DNA of 10,007 nt from Bacteroidales bacterium. Its GTDB lineage: Bacteria; Bacteroidota; Bacteroidia; Bacteroidales; UBA12077. Positions 7,034-10,007 of the stretch are shown here, piece by piece. Positions within the stretch are counted from its first letter, which is position 1. Each line of letters opens with the position of its first letter. Where the stretch lies: NCBI GenBank assembly GCA_030635365.1, contig DAOVYZ010000077.1:1-10007 (forward strand), in the 5' to 3' direction. A program made the translations under genes and the position numbers. Under the pieces are notes generated by a model. The model saw only the letters and a list, made by a program, of their open reading frames with translations, was not told the origin of the DNA and did not search any database.

Positions 7034-8074
7034 TTAATGCAGAAGCTTCTTTTTTGTTAATTCAACAAAATTAATTATATCTTCTTTTTTTGTGTCAAAA
7101 GAAGTCATCCAGCGTACTTCCGACCTTGATTCATCCCAATCATAAAAGAAATATTCTTGTTTTAAATCATTGATTATCTCTTTAGGAATAACCGCAAAAA
7201 TTCCATTGGCCTCTACTTTTTGAGTTACATTTATATGTGGAATATTCCTTATTTTCGACTCTAGTAATTGTGCCATTCTATTTGAATGTTCTGCATTAAT
7301 GTACCATAAATTATTGCTAAGATAACATTCAAATTGCGCTGAAATAAATCGCATTTTAGATGCTAACTGCATTCCTTGTTTACGAATATATTTAAAATCC
7401 TGTCCTAGTTCTTTGTTTAAAAAAAGTATAGCTTCACCATACATCATTCCATTTTTTGTTCCTCCAAATGATAATATGTCAACTCCTGCATTTTTCGTAA
7501 ATTCCTTAAATTCCATATTTAAGGTTACAGCAGCATTAGCAATACGTGCTCCATCCATATGCAAATACATTTTATGTTGATGAGCAAAATCGGCTAGAAT
7601 TTTTATTTCGCTTGCAGTATAAACGGTTCCTAACTCTGTTGCCTGCGTAATAGAAATTACTTTGGGTTGCGAATGATGCTCAAAATCGAAACCCTTCATG
7701 TGCTTTCTAATTAAGTCAACTGTAAGTTTGCCATCTGGTGTTTCAACACTAAGTAATTTGAATCCATTAAATTTTTCAGGAGCTCCACACTCATCCTCGT
7801 TAATATGAGCTGTTTCTGCACAAATAATTGAATTCCATGAACGTGTAGCTGTATTTAATCCTAAAACATTTGCTGCAGTACCAATAAAAACAAAATAGAT
7901 ATCAATATCATTTCCAAAATATTCATAAAATTTATCTTTGGCTCTTTCAGTATATATATCATCACCATAAGCAATAGTATGACCTTCATTAGCTTCAATA
8001 ATTGCTTTTAATATCTCGGGATGTACACCAGAGTTATTATCACTGGCAAAACCACGCTTGTTTTTTGCAGACAT
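7034..8074 (-). CDS. Threonine-aldolase-like PLP enzyme (low-specificity L-threonine aldolase family)
   Basis: Members of this fold-type I PLP family cleave L-threonine or L-allo-threonine to glycine and acetaldehyde; some related proteins act on other beta-hydroxy amino acids. The 346-residue length is normal. Seen in order are FASDNNSGVHPEI near the N-terminus, YGDDIYT, a helix with FIGTAANVLGL, the histidine in ETAHINEDECGAPE that would stack on PLP, ITQATELGTVY, HMDGARIANA with Asp174 contacting the pyridine nitrogen, and SFGGTKNGMM with Lys207 as the Schiff-base lysine. The C-terminal VRWMTSFDT holds the arginine expected to bind the carboxylate. It converges tail to tail with the oxidoreductase (42 nt apart, no clear terminator) and lies 69 nt after the C69 peptidase gene on the same strand, with a palindrome between them. 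No signal peptide. Confidence 0.9.
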   Translation of the reverse strand: MSAKNKRGFASDNNSGVHPEILKAIIEANEGHTIAYGDDIYTERAKDKFYEYFGNDIDIYFVFIGTAANVLGLNTATRSWNSIICAETAHINEDECGAPEKFNGFKLLSVETPDGKLTVDLIRKHMKGFDFEHHSQPKVISITQATELGTVYTASEIKILADFAHQHKMYLHMDGARIANAAVTLNMEFKEFTKNAGVDILSFGGTKNGMMYGEAILFLNKELGQDFKYIRKQGMQLASKMRFISAQFECYLSNNLWYINAEHSNRMAQLLESKIRNIPHINVTQKVEANGIFAVIPKEIINDLKQEYFFYDWDESRSEVRWMTSFDTKKEDIINFVELTKKKLLH

Positions 8075-8095
8075 ATGATTAGAGTATTATATATC

Positions 8096-8126
8096 GGCCT
8101 AACAGGTTTTTAAAACCTGTTAGGCC
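8096..8126. repeat. 31-bp palindrome between the C69 peptidase and aldolase genes
   Basis: ggcctaacaggtttt (8096-8110) and aaaacctgttaggcc (8112-8126) are exact reverse complements around a single central T. On either strand the RNA would form a stable GC-capped hairpin, which may terminate or attenuate read-through from the peptidase into the aldolase. Palindromes of this CCTGT-AGG / T-run style occur as dispersed repeats in Bacteroidota genomes as I recall them, so it may be one of a family. Confidence 0.8.
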
Positions 8127-8143
8127 ATAATCCAATTTACATA

Positions 8144-9775
8144 TTAAAATTTTTCATCGTACTTTGTCCATAGAAAATCTCCTAATTCCCAAGCTTTCCC
8201 CACTACTTTATCTCCCCAATCATTAGTATATGTTGTGAGCAATTCAATGGTTTTCTGAGGATTCTTAGGATCATATTGTTTTAACAAATTTTCCTCAAAT
8301 TCTTTTTGTTTATGAAATAGTTCTTTTTGCCACGGATTCCATACGTCATCTACATCATGACGCATATCCCCCCAGCGTTGAGCTGCTAATGTACCTAATC
8401 GGTTAAAAGCCCACCATGCTGATTCTCTTGTATAACCATTAACTCTGCCTGGTGTTTTATATGATTCAGGTAAATCGGTAACACTACAATAAACCGGAAT
8501 GTAAATTGATGTTGCTACATTGTCTTGAGCAAGCCATACTACGCCTCCAATTTCATTAGGTAGCCAATCACGGCACTGAATAATTGTTGCGTACATTGTA
8601 TACCAGCGAGCAATTGTGCGTTCACCCAAAAATCTGATGTTACCTGAATCGTGATTAACACTATACCAACCTCCACTTACATTTGAAATTTCAAGTTGGT
8701 CATACGGCATAAAAGGATTTGCTAAGGGAGAAATAGTAGTTTTTCCTTCACTGTCTGTAGCCTTTATATTTCTTGCCATATTATAAGGAGTTCCTTCATA
8801 ATAATCTTTAAAAACCATTACAATATCTTCTAAAGATATTTTTTTATCCGGTTTAATTGAAAAAGGATAATTTTCAGCATTCGGATTTAATTTTAATGAA
8901 GGTGCTAATAGGTCGAATACTCTCCATTCTCTTCGACGAGCAGCTACAGACTTCCTGCTTTTTGGGGCATATACATAACAAAAACGAAAAGTTTCATTTT
9001 CATTCCACCACTCATTTTCTTTAGCAACTTTAAAAATGTTTTCTGATGCCATAAAATAATCAGACTTTGATAAATCAATTTTCTTAATAGTGCTTGCATT
9101 TGCATTAACGGAAATATGATCATCCGGAACACGCTGAGCAACCCATACTGCACCAACTTTATCTTTTCCTGGCCCAACTATTTCTAAATGCCAAACTTCC
9201 TTAGGATCAGCTATTGTGAGACATTCCCCGGAATCATTCCATCCATATTTTTTCAATAGGCTACCTGTCATTTTTATAGCTTCACGAGCTGAAGTACAGC
9301 GTTCTAATATTAATTTACATAAACGCTGACAATCTATAATCCCGGCGTCTGATCGCAATTCATCTCTACCTCCAAAAGTCGATTCTCCGATACCCAATTG
9401 TTTTTCGTTCATACAAGGATATGCTGAATTAATTAACTGATATGTCTGTTCAACCTGAGGTATTTCGCCTATTTTATCATGCTTATAAGCCGGCATTGCC
9501 TTAGTATTATCAGCAGTTCTTTTGTACATTGGAACCATATCTCCCTTATTGTATTTTTGGGCAGGCTGAATATCCATCCATGAACGAGTTCTGTGGCTAT
9601 CATCGGTATGTGATGTAATAACTGATCCATCTTCAGAAGCAAGCTTCCCTGCCGTTATTGAAGTACAACCTTCTGGGACTCCTCCTTTCCAATCACTTTT
9701 GTCTTGTGCATTAATATTATAAAAGAAAAAAAACGTTAATGATGCAATTACAATTTGTTTAATTATTTTTTTCAT
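8144..9775 (-). CDS. Secreted C69-family (U34) dipeptidase
   Basis: C69 enzymes are N-terminal-nucleophile hydrolases that release amino acids from dipeptides; the nucleophile Cys is exposed by removing the preceding residues. The 543-residue product begins MKKIIKQIVIASLTFFFFYNINA, a clear signal peptide with predicted cleavage after Ala23, so it should act in the periplasm or outside. A 13-residue spacer (QDKSDWKGGVPEG) then leads to Cys37 in GCTSITAGKLASEDGS, matching the catalytic start of the family. Further family blocks are HTDD, GIGESTFGGRDEL, IIDCQRLCKLILERC, ESAWWAFNRLGTLAAQRWGDM. The length agrees with Bacteroidota members as I know them. The start ATG at 9775 is followed directly by the signal peptide, which fixes it. 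It is transcribed away from the gene at 9967. The substrate is not readable from sequence. Confidence 0.92.
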   Translation of the reverse strand: MKKIIKQIVIASLTFFFFYNINAQDKSDWKGGVPEGCTSITAGKLASEDGSVITSHTDDSHRTRSWMDIQPAQKYNKGDMVPMYKRTADNTKAMPAYKHDKIGEIPQVEQTYQLINSAYPCMNEKQLGIGESTFGGRDELRSDAGIIDCQRLCKLILERCTSAREAIKMTGSLLKKYGWNDSGECLTIADPKEVWHLEIVGPGKDKVGAVWVAQRVPDDHISVNANASTIKKIDLSKSDYFMASENIFKVAKENEWWNENETFRFCYVYAPKSRKSVAARRREWRVFDLLAPSLKLNPNAENYPFSIKPDKKISLEDIVMVFKDYYEGTPYNMARNIKATDSEGKTTISPLANPFMPYDQLEISNVSGGWYSVNHDSGNIRFLGERTIARWYTMYATIIQCRDWLPNEIGGVVWLAQDNVATSIYIPVYCSVTDLPESYKTPGRVNGYTRESAWWAFNRLGTLAAQRWGDMRHDVDDVWNPWQKELFHKQKEFEENLLKQYDPKNPQKTIELLTTYTNDWGDKVVGKAWELGDFLWTKYDEKF

Positions 9776-9937
9776 GAGTTATTATATTTTTAATTTGATG
9801 TGCCAATTTAATAAAAATGTGTTCGAACTTTATGTATTTTTCAAATTAAATTTATTGATTTCACGAATTAAGGGATTAGTTTAAAACCCAAAGTAAAAAT
9901 CATAGATCAAAATTTTACATCTAATAAAATAAATTAG

Positions 9938-9945
9938 TAATTTTG
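9938..9945 (+). promoter_or_regulatory. Candidate Bacteroidota-type -7 box for the gene starting at 9967
   Basis: TAATTTTG matches the TAnnTTTG consensus of the Bacteroidota primary sigma factor exactly and sits 21 bp before the ATG at 9967, giving a leader of about 15 nt. Some 20 bp upstream a TTTT/TTTA stretch (about 9913-9917) is a poor match to the TTTG -33 element. The rest of the 9776-9966 spacer between the divergent genes is AT-rich with no other clear signal. Confidence 0.5.
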
Positions 9946-9966
9946 GTACTATCATTTCTAAATATT

Positions 9967-10007
9967 ATGGATAAATTGGAATTGAAGAAAAAGATTGTTA
10001 AGATTTG
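9967..10007 (+). CDS. Start of an unidentified gene, cut by the window edge
   Basis: An ATG at 9967 opens a frame reading MDKLELKKKIVKI up to the window end, 13 full codons and two extra bases. It lies behind a well-placed TAnnTTTG box and is divergent from the peptidase gene, which makes a real start plausible. Too little is present to identify a product. Confidence 0.5.
   Translation, partial: MDKLELKKKIVKI

Noticed and set aside
6988..7037. Inverted repeat ttaataaat / atttattaa between the convergent genes, as a shared terminator
   Set aside because: The stem is made only of A and T, overlaps both stop codons and has a 32-nt loop; pairing is expected by chance in such sequence.
9842..9849. 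TTAATTTG on the minus strand as the -7 box of the C69 peptidase gene
   Set aside because: One mismatch to TAnnTTTG and no TTTG-like element at the right distance upstream; too weak to call.

Overview
The base composition is strongly AT-rich, genes start on A-rich leaders (for example aaaATG at 2168, 4253 and 5972) without clear Shine-Dalgarno motifs, and the proteins have a Bacteroidota flavour: a long QueA variant, a ~600-residue YgiQ and a secreted C69 peptidase. A TAnnTTTG box, the Bacteroidota -7 type, precedes the last gene. I read this as an ordinary chromosomal stretch of a Bacteroidota bacterium, probably Bacteroidales-like. That assignment is inference from sequence style, not from a marker gene.

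Layout. Positions 1-667 hold the 3' part of queA (tRNA queuosine synthesis), followed by a weak hairpin. An ISAs1-family insertion sequence lies at 801-2047, with 18-bp terminal inverted repeats (17/18 matching) and a perfect 10-bp target duplication (791-800 and 2048-2057). Its transposase is broken by one in-frame TAA. A YgiQ-type radical SAM gene follows at 2168-3937. It also meets an in-frame TAA, after which 28 codons of what looks like the family's normal C-terminal tail remain (3938-4024). A 228-bp gap then carries a long imperfect hairpin (4166-4210) ahead of a small SpoIIAA/STAS-like gene (4253-4630), which has a clean terminator. Next come a KamA-family radical SAM/PLP aminomutase homologue (4723-5877) with its own terminator and a luciferase-like flavin oxidoreductase (5972-6991). 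The minus strand then carries a threonine-aldolase-like PLP enzyme (7034-8074) and a secreted C69 dipeptidase (8144-9775), separated by a 31-bp palindrome. A new plus-strand gene starts at 9967 and runs off the window.

How the genes relate. Most are separated by terminators or hairpins, so they look like single-gene units rather than a pathway. Two amino-acid-acting PLP enzymes and a dipeptidase sit close together, but nothing in the sequence ties them into one system. I see no CRISPR array, defence island, biosynthetic cluster, tRNA or rRNA. The points most worth a second look are the two ochre-interrupted genes within 2.3 kb, the aminomutase homologue lacking the lysine-recognising aspartates, and the hairpin ahead of the STAS-like gene.
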